A stretch of DNA of 64,000 nucleotides, taken from positions 62,001-126,000 of the forward strand of contig NZ_LGUR01000072.1 of assembly GCF_001270495.1 (NCBI RefSeq), in the 5' to 3' direction. The translations under genes and the position numbers were made by a program. Below are positions 22,881 through 32,173 of the stretch, one piece after another. How positions within the stretch are numbered: position 1 is the first letter of the stretch; each line of letters begins with the position of its first letter. The notes under the pieces are model-generated. The model did not search any database and was not told the DNA's origin. It saw only the letters and a program-made list of their open reading frames with translations. The stretch is from Streptomyces viridochromogenes (GTDB lineage: Bacteria > Actinomycetota > Actinomycetes > Streptomycetales > Streptomycetaceae).

Positions 22881-25800
22881 GTGGGTAGGCGGCGTGGTCC
22901 GCCGGTGGACGCGAGGACGGAGCCATTGGTCGGCAAGGGGCCATCGTGGGGTCGGCGGTCGGGCGTGACGGCTGCGGAGACGGGACTGGCACAGGCTGTC
23001 GGAGGCATGGCGGTCTCCGGGGCGCTGCATGTGGAGGGCGATGTCACCCTCGCCGGTCCGGCCGCGGCGCGGACCGGGTATCGCGAGCAGACCCGTCGTA
23101 TCGCACCCCCGGAACTGCTGGGACGCGAGGAGGAGCTCGCCGCCCTGGCCGCGTTCTGTACCGGACCGGTGGAGAGCCCGTATCTGTGGTTGAGGGGGCG
23201 TGCCTGGGCCGGGAAGTCGGCCCTGCTGTCGTGGTTCGCCCTGCACCCGCCCAAGGGGGTGAGGGTGGTGCCGTTCTTCATCACCGGGCGCTTCGCCGGG
23301 CAGAACGACCGGATCGCGTTCTGCGATGTGGTGATGGAACAGCTGGCCGCGTACCTCGGGCAGCCGCTGCCCGTGCAGGTGACCGAAGCGACGCGCGAGG
23401 CTCATCTGCTGCGTCTGGTCTCCGAGGCCGCCCGCCGGTGCGCGGACGAGGGCAGTCGCCTGGTCCTGATCGTGGACGGACTGGACGAGGACTCCGGTGT
23501 CACCGTGCTGCCCCAGTCGTACAGCATCGCCGCTCTGCTCCCTGCCCGGCCGGACGCGGGGATGCGCGTCGTCGTGGCCAGCCGGCCGAGTCCGCCGATC
23601 CCCGCCGACGTGCCGCCGAACCACCCCTTGCGTGATCCCTCCGTCGTGCGCGAACTCTCGCCGTCGCCGCATGCGGAGGCGGTCCGGGCGGACGCGGAGC
23701 GGGAACTCCAGCGGCTGCTGGACGAGTCGGGGCCGGCCGGGGAGATCCTGGGCCTGATCACGACCGCCGGCGGCGGCTTGAGCGAGGGTGACCTGGCCGA
23801 GCTCACGGGCGAATCGGCTTACACCGTCGGGCGCCATGTCCGGACCGTGACGGGCCGCACCTTCATCCCGCTCATCAGCTCGTGGGGCGGTCAGGAGGTG
23901 TATGCGCTGGGCCACGACGAGCTGCGCGTCACGGCGCTGTCCATGCTGGGTGGCGGCGCGGTCGCCCGCTACCGCGACCGGCTGCATCACTGGGCAGACG
24001 CACACCGGGCGCGGGGATGGCCCCGCGATACGCCCGAGTATCTGTTTCTCGGCTACTTCCGGCTGTTGCAGGACTCGCGTGATCTGCCGCGCATGGTCCA
24101 GTGCGCCACGGAGGTCGCCCGCCACAACCGCATGCTCGACACCACCGGCGGCGACGCGGCCGCGTTCACCGAGATCGCGGCGGCGCAGGAGCTGATCCTG
24201 GGGCAGGACGACCCCGACCTGCTCGCGATGGCGCGGCTGGCGCTGCACCGCGACAACCTCAAGGCGCGTAACGACCGGATTCCGACCGCGTTGCCCGCCC
24301 TCTGGGCGGCATTGGGGAACCACCAGAGGGCGGAGGCCCTCATCCACAGCGTTCTCATTCCCGAGCGCCGCAACAAGGCGGTGCTGTGTCTGCTCGAGAC
24401 GCTGCTCAGGGCCGGCGACCTGGAACGTGCCAGGGCCCTCGCCGACTCGGCGCCGGGCCCGGGCCCGCGTTCACGAGCACTCGCCGACGTGGCGAAGGCG
24501 GCGTGCGCGGCCGGGCAGCTGGAGCTGGCGGAGGAGCTGTGTCTCGCCGTGGAGGATCCGCGCCAGCAGGTGAGCGCGCTCTCGGACCTCGTGCGGGCGG
24601 CCGCGCGCGCCGGGGACCAGGTGCGTGCCGTCCGTCTCGTGGCGCGGGCGGAGTCGGTGGCGCGTGGCATCGGCAGAACGCTGCACAGGGCCCATGCGAT
24701 GGCAGGCGTGGCCACTTCCCTCGATCTGATGGGCGACCACGAACGCGCGTGGTCCTTGGCTCGGACCATTCCGCATCCGTACAAGCAGGCGCGAACGCTG
24801 TGCAATCTCGCGGTCGGCGCCGCGCTGGCGGGTGACCGGACCCGCTGCGAAGCACTGTGCCGGGAGGCCGAGGACCTCGCGTGCTCCCTTTCCAGCCCGG
24901 GCGAGACGGCCAGGGTGCTGGCGATGCTGGCCCGCACCTCGGCACGCGCCGGCATGCCCGAACGTGCCCGCGAACTGGCCCGCAGAGCCGATGCGCTGGC
25001 CCACGTCATCGGCGATCCCGGCCAGCGGGCGACCGCCCTCGCCGGGGTGGTGCCGGCCATCGCCGTCGCCGGAGACCCGGCGCGGGCGCAGCTCCTGGCC
25101 CGCGGCATTCCCGTGCCGACGCACAGGATCAATGCGCTGCTGCGGCTGGCGGGAACCGACACCGTCAGTGTCCGGGCGTGCCTCGATGAACTCATCGGTG
25201 CGGTGGAGGGTGAGAAGAGGGCTGCCTCCGGGCCCGGTGGCACGGACGGAGACCTCGCCCATTTCGCCCGCACGGCCGCGTTCGAGCTGAGGGAGGGCTC
25301 GCTCGCCGAATCGATCGCGTCGCGGGTCCACGACCCGGGCCGTCGGGTACGGCTCCTGCTGGAGCTGGCCACGGGCGCGGCCGTCGACGGTGCTCATGAC
25401 GAGGCCCGGAGCCTCAGAGGGCAGGCGGAGGCGGCCGTCCCGTCGTTGCCCGATCCGGACGAGAAGACCGAGGCCATGGTGGCCGTCGCGCATGTCGACG
25501 TCCTCCTCGGCCAGGAGGCCCGGGCCCGTGCGCTCGCAGAGCAGGTGGAGGCCCGGATGCGTGACGCCGGCTCCAGCACCCGCCATCAGTTGCAGGCGCT
25601 GCTCAACCTCGCCCGTGCGATGGCCGTGATGGGTGACGGGGAGCGGGTCAAAGGGCTGGCCCACGAGGTGAGACGGCTCGCCTGCGCCATGTGCGACGAG
25701 GGCGAGCGGACACGGGCACTGAACGAGCTGGTGGACGTGGCCGTGATGACCGGGGACCACGGGTGGGCGGAAGAGGTCGCTCGCGATGTCGATCATCCCT

Positions 25801-26213
25801 TCCGGCGTGCGCTGGCTCTCGTCAAGCTGGCCCGCACCGCCGCGTCGACCGGTGCTCCCGAGCGGGCGGCGCGCCTCGCGCGCGAAGTCGAAGCCCTGGT
25901 CGACAGCGCGCACAGCAACGACAACTGGCCTCAGCTGCTCTCCGATCTCACCGACGTGCTCATCACGTTGGGAGATCACGCGCGTGCGGAGGCCGTGGCG
26001 CGCAGGATCCGCGACCCCCGCCCGCAGGCACAGGCGCTGCTGAAGGTGGCGAGAGGGACCAGCCCCGCGCATGCCCGGCGGCTGCTCGCCCGGGTGCTGC
26101 ACACGGCGGGGTGGGCGGAGCCGCTGGCGAGCCTGGGACCGCTGGCGCCGTCGGTGGTGACAGCGGTGGTGGACGGACAACTGGGTCCGTCCAGGGCGTT
26201 GACGGACCCGTGA
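22881..26213 (+). CDS. STAND-like P-loop NTPase with long TPR-like helical repeat array
   Basis: The protein is 1110 residues from GTG 22881; GTG 22965 is an alternative start. The N-terminus has a GLAQAVGGMAVSGALHVEGD phrase often found before STAND ATPases. The P-loop is GRAWAGKS (106-113) and Walker B is LVLIVDGLDED (194-204), followed by SRPSPPIP, a sensor-like position. From about residue 470 to the end there are 33-41-residue helical repeats with RALADVAKAACAAGQLELAE-type units (R.ALA.....A.AGD..RA..LA), resembling TPRs. STAND proteins act as signal-activated switches. No effector domain is fused, so a partner such as the preceding membrane protein may be the output. Confidence 0.78.
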   Translation: MGRRRGPPVDARTEPLVGKGPSWGRRSGVTAAETGLAQAVGGMAVSGALHVEGDVTLAGPAAARTGYREQTRRIAPPELLGREEELAALAAFCTGPVESPYLWLRGRAWAGKSALLSWFALHPPKGVRVVPFFITGRFAGQNDRIAFCDVVMEQLAAYLGQPLPVQVTEATREAHLLRLVSEAARRCADEGSRLVLIVDGLDEDSGVTVLPQSYSIAALLPARPDAGMRVVVASRPSPPIPADVPPNHPLRDPSVVRELSPSPHAEAVRADAERELQRLLDESGPAGEILGLITTAGGGLSEGDLAELTGESAYTVGRHVRTVTGRTFIPLISSWGGQEVYALGHDELRVTALSMLGGGAVARYRDRLHHWADAHRARGWPRDTPEYLFLGYFRLLQDSRDLPRMVQCATEVARHNRMLDTTGGDAAAFTEIAAAQELILGQDDPDLLAMARLALHRDNLKARNDRIPTALPALWAALGNHQRAEALIHSVLIPERRNKAVLCLLETLLRAGDLERARALADSAPGPGPRSRALADVAKAACAAGQLELAEELCLAVEDPRQQVSALSDLVRAAARAGDQVRAVRLVARAESVARGIGRTLHRAHAMAGVATSLDLMGDHERAWSLARTIPHPYKQARTLCNLAVGAALAGDRTRCEALCREAEDLACSLSSPGETARVLAMLARTSARAGMPERARELARRADALAHVIGDPGQRATALAGVVPAIAVAGDPARAQLLARGIPVPTHRINALLRLAGTDTVSVRACLDELIGAVEGEKRAASGPGGTDGDLAHFARTAAFELREGSLAESIASRVHDPGRRVRLLLELATGAAVDGAHDEARSLRGQAEAAVPSLPDPDEKTEAMVAVAHVDVLLGQEARARALAEQVEARMRDAGSSTRHQLQALLNLARAMAVMGDGERVKGLAHEVRRLACAMCDEGERTRALNELVDVAVMTGDHGWAEEVARDVDHPFRRALALVKLARTAASTGAPERAARLAREVEALVDSAHSNDNWPQLLSDLTDVLITLGDHARAEAVARRIRDPRPQAQALLKVARGTSPAHARRLLARVLHTAGWAEPLASLGPLAPSVVTAVVDGQLGPSRALTDP

Positions 26214-26442
26214 GGCGCTCGTGTGGGGCATGTCTCGTCCGGTCGAAGATCACCAGGTCAGCGTCGGCTCGCCAGCCCCCACGCCGCCCCGAACGGACTT
26301 CCCGAGTGGTGAACCAACGGCCGCGAACCTAGCGTCGTACTAAAATTTCCGGCTTGTTACGGAGCTGGAGCCGGACAACCCCAGGCAAACCTGTGGCCCG
26401 CCAGCGCCCCGGAGGCATCCGGGATCGAGACGCGAGGACCGG

Positions 26443-29400
26443 ATGGCAGCCATACACGAGGGCAGTGCTCTCGGCCTGCTCGATGAGGAGATCCGCGAGA
26501 AGTTCGGCGACACGGCCCGTTTTTCCGGAGGTCAGGCGGCCTCCCCGCGCACCCTCGTCGATGTCTTCGAGGCGTCCGTACGGTCGTTTCCGGACGAGCC
26601 GGCCCTGGACGACGGCACGACCAGCCTGACCTATCGTGCCCTGGCCGTCGAGGTGCAGCGGCTGCGGCGCAGGCTCGCCGCGGCCGGGGTCGGGCTCGGG
26701 GACCGGGTGGGCGTGCGGGTGCCGTCCGGGACCAATGACCTCTACGTGGCGATCCTCGCCGTGCTCGCGGCCGGTGCCGCCTATGTCCCGGTCGACGCCG
26801 AGGACCCGGACGAGCGGGCCGAGCTGGTGTTCGGGGAGGCGGATGTACGGGCCGTCATCGGTGCGGGGCACGAGATCGCCCTCCACGGCACGTCCGCGTC
26901 CTCCGCCGGCCGTCCCGGCGTCGAGCACGACGCGTGGATCATCTTCACGTCCGGCTCCACCGGGAAGCCGAAGGGCGTCGCCGTCTCGCACCGCAGTGCC
27001 GCCGCGTTCGTGGACGCCGAGGCCGCGCTGTTCCTCACCGAGGAGCCGATCGGGCCCGGGGACCGGATCATGGCGGGTCTGTCGGTCGCCTTCGACGCGT
27101 CCTGCGAGGAGATGTGGCTGGCCTGGCGGTACGGCGCCTGTCTGGTGCCGGTGCCGCGCTCGCAGGTCAGGAGCGGTGCCGATCTGGGGCCCTGGCTGGT
27201 CGAGCAGGAGATCACCGTGGTGTCCACGGTTCCCACGCTGGCGGCGCTCTGGGAGCCCGAGACCCTCAACGACGTACGCCTGCTGATCTTCGGCGGTGAG
27301 GCCTGTCCGCCCGAGCTGGCGCAGCGGCTGGTGACCGAGGGGCGCGAGGTCTGGAACACGTACGGGCCGACCGAGGCGACCGTCGTGGCCTGTGCGTCGC
27401 TGATGAGCGGTGCGGAGCCGATCCGAATCGGGTTGCCGCTGGACGGCTGGGAGCTGGCCGTCGTCGACGAGGCCGGGGAGCCGGTGCCGATGGGCGCCAG
27501 CGGGCAGCTGGTGATCGGCGGGGTCGGGCTGGCCCGGTATCTCGACGCCGAGAAGGACGCGGAGAAGTACGCCCCACTGGAGTCCCTGGGCTGGGAGCGG
27601 GCGTATCGCAGTGGCGACCTCGTCAAGGCGGAGCCCGAGGGCCTGGTCTTCCTCGGGCGGGCCGACGAGCAGATCAAGCTCGGCGGGCGGCGGATCGAGC
27701 TCGGTGAGGTGGATGCCGCGTTGCAGGCGCTGCCGGGGGTGGCCGGTGCGGCCGCCGCCGTGCGGACCGCTCGCAGCGGCAATCAGCTGCTCGTCGGGTA
27801 CGTCGTCACCCAGGACGTCTGGGATCAGGCGGCGGCGGTCGAGAAGCTGCGGGCGGAACTGCCCGCCGCGCTCGTGCCGCTGCTCGCGCCGGTCGAGGAG
27901 CTGCCGACCCGTACGTCCGGCAAGGTGGACCGGAACGCGCTGCCCTGGCCGCTGGCGGGCCTGGAGAGCGGCGGTGGTGGACCGGCCGAGCAGCTCTACG
28001 GCACCGAGGCCTGGCTCGCGGAGCAGTGGACCGAGGTGCTCGGCATCCCCGTGACCAGCGCTTCCGATGACTTCTTCGCGATCGGCGGCAGCAGTCTGGC
28101 CGCCGCTCAGCTGACGACGCGGCTGCGGACCCGGTATCCGAGCTCGGCCGTCCTGGACATCTACCAGCAGCCGGTGCTGCGGAAGCTGGCCCGGCGGCTG
28201 GAGGACTCCTCGCAGGACGACGGGGCGGAGCGGACCGTCGCGCCGGTGCCCCGGCGCGCCCAGGTGCTCCAGCTCCTGCTCCTCGTTCCGCTGTTCTCGC
28301 TGCTCGGCCTGCGCTGGACGGTCGCGCTGGCCGTGCTCGGGAATCTGCTGCCCGCCTACGCGTGGCTGCCCACGGCCCCTTGGTGGCTGCTCGCCGTCGG
28401 AGCCGTCGTCCTGTTCAGCCCGCCGGGGCGGCTCGCGCTGGCCGCCGGGGGCGCGCGCCTGCTGCTCAGGGGTGTGAAGCCCGGCCGGTACGCGCGCGGT
28501 GGCAGTGTGCATCTGCGGCTGTGGACCGCCGAGCGGCTGGCCGAGTTCAGCGGGGCGACCTCGCTGACCGGGGCGTGGCTGGAGCGGTACGCGCGGGCGC
28601 TGGGCGCCAAGGTCGGGCCCGATGCCGACCTGCACTCGCTGCCGCCGGTCACCGGGCTGCTCAAGCTCGGGCGCGGCGCGGCCGTGGAGTCCGAGGTGGA
28701 TCTGTCGGGGTACTGGCTGGACGGGGACCGGCTGGAGATCGGCGCCGTGAAGGTGGGCGCGCATGCCGTCGTCGGCACGCGCAGCATGCTCTTCCCCGGT
28801 GCCCGGGTGGGCAAGCGGGCCGAGGTGGCACCCGGTTCGGCGGTCACCGGGCAGATTCCCACCGGTCAGCGATGGGCGGGCGCACCGGCCGTCAAGCTGG
28901 GCAAGGCCAAGCGCAACTGGCCGAAGGAACGGCCGCGGCGCGGGACGTACTGGCGTGTCATGTACGGCATCACGGGCTTCGCGCTCACCGGGCTGCCGGT
29001 GCTGGCGGGCGCGGCCGCGTTCCTCGTGGCCCGGGTGTTCTTCACACCGGACGCGCCCCTCACGGGCGCGGCGCTGGCCCTGGTTCCGGCGACGCTCGCC
29101 TTCGGGCTGGCGTACGCCGTGCTGATCCTGATCGCCGTACGGCTGCTGAGCCTCGGGCTGCGCGAGGGCACGCATCCGACGCACAGCCGTGTCGGCTGGC
29201 AGGCCTGGACGGTCACGCAGCTGATGGACCGCTCGCGGGAGACGCTGTTCCCGCTGTACGCCGGGCTGGTCACGCCGGTGTGGCTGCGGCTGCTCGGGAT
29301 GCGGATCGGGCGGGGAGCCGAGGTGTCGACCGTGCTGGCGCTGCCGAGCCTGACCACGGTCGGCGAGGGCGCGTTCCTGGCCGACGACACGCTGACCGCG

Positions 29401-30303
29401 CCGTACGAGCTCGGCGGTGGCTGGATGCGGATCGGGCGGGCGGAGATCGGGCGGCGGGCCTTCCTCGGGAACTCGGGGATGACCGCGCCCGGGCGGACCG
29501 TGCCGGACGGCGGGCTGGTCGGCGTGCTGTCGGCGACGCCGAAGAAGGCCAAGAAGGGCACGTCGTATCTGGGGCTGCCGCCGGTGAAGCTGCCGCGTGC
29601 GGCGGCCGACGGCGACCAGAGCCTGACGTACGACCCGCCGGCCCGGCTGCTGTGGGCGCGCGGGCTGGTGGAGCTGTGCCGGATCGTGCCGGTGTTCTGC
29701 TCGGCGGGGCTGGCGGTGCTGACGATCGCCGCGCTGTGTGCGCTGGGCGTGTGGGCGCCGCTGCTGGCGGGGCTGGTGCTGCTGGGTGCCGGGGCCGTGG
29801 CCGGGCTCGTGTCCATCCTGGCCAAGTGGCTGCTGGTGGGCCGGCATCACAGCGGGGAGCATCCGCTGTGGTCCGCCTTCGTGTGGCGCAACGAGCTGGC
29901 GGACACCTTCGTCGAGGTGCTCGCGGTGCCGTGGCTGGCGGGTTCGGTGCCGGGTACGCCGGTGATGACGGCGTGGCTGCGCGGGCTCGGCGCGCGCATC
30001 GGCAAGGGCGTGTGGGTGGACAGCTACTGGCTGCCGGAGACGGATCTGGTGACGCTGGAGGACGCGTCCACCGTGAACCGGGGCTGTGTGCTCCAGACGC
30101 ACCTCTTCCACGACCGGATCTTGCGGACGGATACTGTGGTCCTCCGAGAGGGCGCGACGCTGGGTCCTGGCGGGATCGTTCTGCCCGGCAGCGCGATCGG
30201 GGCCCGTACGACGCTGGGTCCCGCGTCGCTCGTCATGGCCGCGGAGTCCGTCCCCGACGACACCCGTTGGCTCGGCAATCCGATCGAGGCATGGCGTCCC
30301 TGA
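26443..30303 (+). CDS. Pls/PosA-type homopoly(amino acid) NRPS
   Basis: The 1286-residue synthetase has the architecture of epsilon-poly-L-lysine synthetase. An adenylation domain (about 35-530) carries A3 IIFTSGSTGKPKG, A4 FDASCEEMW, A5 NTYGPTEAT, A7 YRSGDL, A8 GRADEQIKLGGRRIELGE and A10 TSGKVDRNAL. A thiolation domain follows with DDFFAIGGSSL near residue 550. Then come membrane helices, starting near 607, alternating with soluble tandem domains, and no TE. By alignment to GrsA the substrate code reads D-A-E-S-I-G-T-V-V-K, near the lysine code I recall (DAESIGSVCK). It probably makes a cationic homopolymer at the membrane. It is coupled to an M1 peptidase. Confidence 0.9.
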   Translation: MAAIHEGSALGLLDEEIREKFGDTARFSGGQAASPRTLVDVFEASVRSFPDEPALDDGTTSLTYRALAVEVQRLRRRLAAAGVGLGDRVGVRVPSGTNDLYVAILAVLAAGAAYVPVDAEDPDERAELVFGEADVRAVIGAGHEIALHGTSASSAGRPGVEHDAWIIFTSGSTGKPKGVAVSHRSAAAFVDAEAALFLTEEPIGPGDRIMAGLSVAFDASCEEMWLAWRYGACLVPVPRSQVRSGADLGPWLVEQEITVVSTVPTLAALWEPETLNDVRLLIFGGEACPPELAQRLVTEGREVWNTYGPTEATVVACASLMSGAEPIRIGLPLDGWELAVVDEAGEPVPMGASGQLVIGGVGLARYLDAEKDAEKYAPLESLGWERAYRSGDLVKAEPEGLVFLGRADEQIKLGGRRIELGEVDAALQALPGVAGAAAAVRTARSGNQLLVGYVVTQDVWDQAAAVEKLRAELPAALVPLLAPVEELPTRTSGKVDRNALPWPLAGLESGGGGPAEQLYGTEAWLAEQWTEVLGIPVTSASDDFFAIGGSSLAAAQLTTRLRTRYPSSAVLDIYQQPVLRKLARRLEDSSQDDGAERTVAPVPRRAQVLQLLLLVPLFSLLGLRWTVALAVLGNLLPAYAWLPTAPWWLLAVGAVVLFSPPGRLALAAGGARLLLRGVKPGRYARGGSVHLRLWTAERLAEFSGATSLTGAWLERYARALGAKVGPDADLHSLPPVTGLLKLGRGAAVESEVDLSGYWLDGDRLEIGAVKVGAHAVVGTRSMLFPGARVGKRAEVAPGSAVTGQIPTGQRWAGAPAVKLGKAKRNWPKERPRRGTYWRVMYGITGFALTGLPVLAGAAAFLVARVFFTPDAPLTGAALALVPATLAFGLAYAVLILIAVRLLSLGLREGTHPTHSRVGWQAWTVTQLMDRSRETLFPLYAGLVTPVWLRLLGMRIGRGAEVSTVLALPSLTTVGEGAFLADDTLTAPYELGGGWMRIGRAEIGRRAFLGNSGMTAPGRTVPDGGLVGVLSATPKKAKKGTSYLGLPPVKLPRAAADGDQSLTYDPPARLLWARGLVELCRIVPVFCSAGLAVLTIAALCALGVWAPLLAGLVLLGAGAVAGLVSILAKWLLVGRHHSGEHPLWSAFVWRNELADTFVEVLAVPWLAGSVPGTPVMTAWLRGLGARIGKGVWVDSYWLPETDLVTLEDASTVNRGCVLQTHLFHDRILRTDTVVLREGATLGPGGIVLPGSAIGARTTLGPASLVMAAESVPDDTRWLGNPIEAWRP

Positions 30304-31724
30304 TGCCGGCCCACCCGGAGCCGGAGAGCGGGGGGTCGGCGGGGAGTGGCATCAGTACGGCGCAGGGAGCACAGACAGCGGTGGCAGTTCAGCAGGCGGC
30401 GGGCGCGGACCCGTACTTCCCGGAGCACGGCGATCCCCGGTACCGGGTGCACCGGTACGAGCTCGCGCTGGACTACCGCCCGGGCCCGAACCGGCTCTCG
30501 GGGACGGCCCGGATCAACGCCATCGCGGGACGGGCGCCGCTCACCGAGTTCGTGCTGAACCTGGCCGACTTCCGGATCGGGCGGGTCCGGGTCGACGGAC
30601 GGCAGCCGCACTACACCCATCGCGGCGGGCGGCTGCGCGTCCGGCCCGCCAAGCCCGTCCGCGCCGGTGCCGCCTTCACGGTCGAGGTGCACTGGTCGGG
30701 CAACCCCAAGCCGGTGAACAGCCCCTGGGGCGGCATCGGTTGGGAGGAGCTGGAGGACGGGGCGCTGGTGGCGAGCCAGCCGATCGGGGCGCCGTCGTGG
30801 TACCCGTGCAACGACCGGCCCGCCGACAAGGCGTCGTACCAGATCTCGATCACCACACCGTCGGCGTACGCGGTCGTGGCGGGCGGGCGCCTGCTGACCC
30901 GTACGACGAAGGCGTCCACGACCACCTGGGTGTACGAGCAGTCGGCGCCGACGTCCAGCTATCTGGTCGGGCTGTCGATCGGCAAGTACCAGACGGTACT
31001 GCTCGGTGACCCCGGTCTGGGCGGAGTACCGCAGCACGGGCACATCCCGGCGCATCTGCTGCCGGAGTTCTCCCGGGACTTCGCGCGCCAGCCGCAGATG
31101 ATGGAGCTCTTCCAGGAGCTGTTCGGGCCGTATCCCTTCGACGAGTACGCGGTCGTGGTGACCGAGGAGGAACTCGATGTGCCCGTCGAGGCCCAGGGGT
31201 TGTCGCTGTTCGGCGCCAACCACGTGGACGGGGCGCGGGGTTCGGAGCGGCTGGTGGCGCACGAGCTGGCGCACCAGTGGTTCGGCAACAGCGTGTCCAT
31301 CGCCAACTGGCGGCACATCTGGCTGAACGAGGGCTTCGCGAAGTACGCCGAGTGGCTGTGGTCGGAGCGGTCGGGCGGGCGTACGGCGCAGCAACTCGCC
31401 GCCACCGCACACCGGTTGCTGTCGTCGATGCCGCAGGATCTGCGGCTGGCGGATCCCGGGCGCAAGTCGATGTTCGACGACCGGCTCTACGAACGCGGCG
31501 GGCTCGTGCTGCACGCGGTGCGCTGCGCGATGGGCGACATCGCCTTCTTCCGCATGCTGCGCGCCTGGGGACAGCTCCACCGCGGCGGCACGGTGACGAC
31601 GGCCGCCTTCACCGCGCACGTGGCCCGCTTCGCGACCGAGCCGGTGGACGAGCTGTTCGAGGCATGGGTGTACGGGACGGCGCTGCCGCCGCTGCCCGGG
31701 GCGCCGACGCGGGTGGCGGGCTAG
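30303..31724 (+). CDS. M1-family zinc metallopeptidase coupled to the Pls-like synthetase
   Basis: The protein is 473 residues from the ATG at 30303, which shares one base with the synthetase stop (TGATG). An ATG at 30292 is also possible. The gluzincin motif is HELAHQWFGN (about 320) with the third zinc ligand Glu in WLNEGFAKYAEW. The GxMEN loop of classical aminopeptidases is replaced by VEAQGLSLFG. There is no signal peptide. In S. albulus, poly-lysine synthetase genes are associated with a degrading M1 enzyme that gives self-protection, so a polymer-degrading or trimming role is inferred here. Confidence 0.9.
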   Translation: MPAHPEPESGGSAGSGISTAQGAQTAVAVQQAAGADPYFPEHGDPRYRVHRYELALDYRPGPNRLSGTARINAIAGRAPLTEFVLNLADFRIGRVRVDGRQPHYTHRGGRLRVRPAKPVRAGAAFTVEVHWSGNPKPVNSPWGGIGWEELEDGALVASQPIGAPSWYPCNDRPADKASYQISITTPSAYAVVAGGRLLTRTTKASTTTWVYEQSAPTSSYLVGLSIGKYQTVLLGDPGLGGVPQHGHIPAHLLPEFSRDFARQPQMMELFQELFGPYPFDEYAVVVTEEELDVPVEAQGLSLFGANHVDGARGSERLVAHELAHQWFGNSVSIANWRHIWLNEGFAKYAEWLWSERSGGRTAQQLAATAHRLLSSMPQDLRLADPGRKSMFDDRLYERGGLVLHAVRCAMGDIAFFRMLRAWGQLHRGGTVTTAAFTAHVARFATEPVDELFEAWVYGTALPPLPGAPTRVAG

Positions 31725-31728
31725 CACA

Positions 31729-32148
31729 ATGGCGGGCGTGACTACGCGTTCCTGCCCGTGCGGGCTGCCCGAGGGCTACGACAAGTGCTGCGGCCGCTTT
31801 CTCCCCCAGTCTCGAACAACCTCGACCGGGGGGACCCCCATCGGCGCGGCGGCCGCGCCGACCGCCGAGGCGCTCATGCGGTCGCGGTACAGCGCGTTCG
31901 TCAAGGGTGATGCGGCGTACCTGCTGCGGACCTGGCATCCGCGGACGCGGCCGCCGCGGCTGGACCTCGATCCGGGGATGCGGTGGAGCGGGCTGGAGAT
32001 CCTGGGGACGACCGACGGTTCGGCGTTCCACTCCACCGGGACGGTCACCTTCCGCGCCTCGTTCCGGGGCGGGTCGCTGCATGAGCGAAGCCGGTTCGAG
32101 CGGGTCGACGGGGCGTGGGTGTACGTGGACGGGGAGTTCCTGAGCTAG
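31729..32148 (+). CDS. YchJ-family protein interrupted by an in-frame palindromic repeat
   Basis: The 139-residue protein begins RSCPCGLPEGYDKCCGRFL, a SEC-C-like zinc motif. It continues with PTAEALMRSRYSAFVKGDAA, YLLRTWHP and GLEILGTTDGS, the YchJ/NTF2-like body. Residues 25-39 (PQSRTTSTGGTPIGA) are an insertion encoded by a palindromic repeat and are not expected in the family. GTG 31738 is an alternative start. Function unknown. It follows the M1 gene by four bases. Confidence 0.85.
   Translation: MAGVTTRSCPCGLPEGYDKCCGRFLPQSRTTSTGGTPIGAAAAPTAEALMRSRYSAFVKGDAAYLLRTWHPRTRPPRLDLDPGMRWSGLEILGTTDGSAFHSTGTVTFRASFRGGSLHERSRFERVDGAWVYVDGEFLS
31797..31842. repeat. Streptomyces dispersed palindromic repeat inside the ychJ-like gene
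   Basis: CTCCCCCAGTCTCGA is followed by TCGACCGGGGGGACCCCCAT, forming imperfect hairpins within the reading frame. Similar CCCCCAG...GGGGGGACCCCCA units are, from memory, scattered through Streptomyces genomes. Its length keeps the frame open. Confidence 0.65.
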
Positions 32149-32173
32149 CGGCTCCCGTACCGCCCGCTACGTC

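Noticed and set aside
22290..26213. Genomic island integrated at tRNA-Leu
   Set aside because: No integrase, relaxase or repeat of the tRNA 3' end was found downstream, and base composition does not change; adjacency alone is weak evidence.
26329..30111. Very long open frame (1260 codons) on the minus strand opposite the Pls-like gene
   Set aside because: It is an antisense shadow created by high third-position GC; its product is Arg/Pro/His-rich low-complexity sequence, while the plus strand carries all NRPS motifs.
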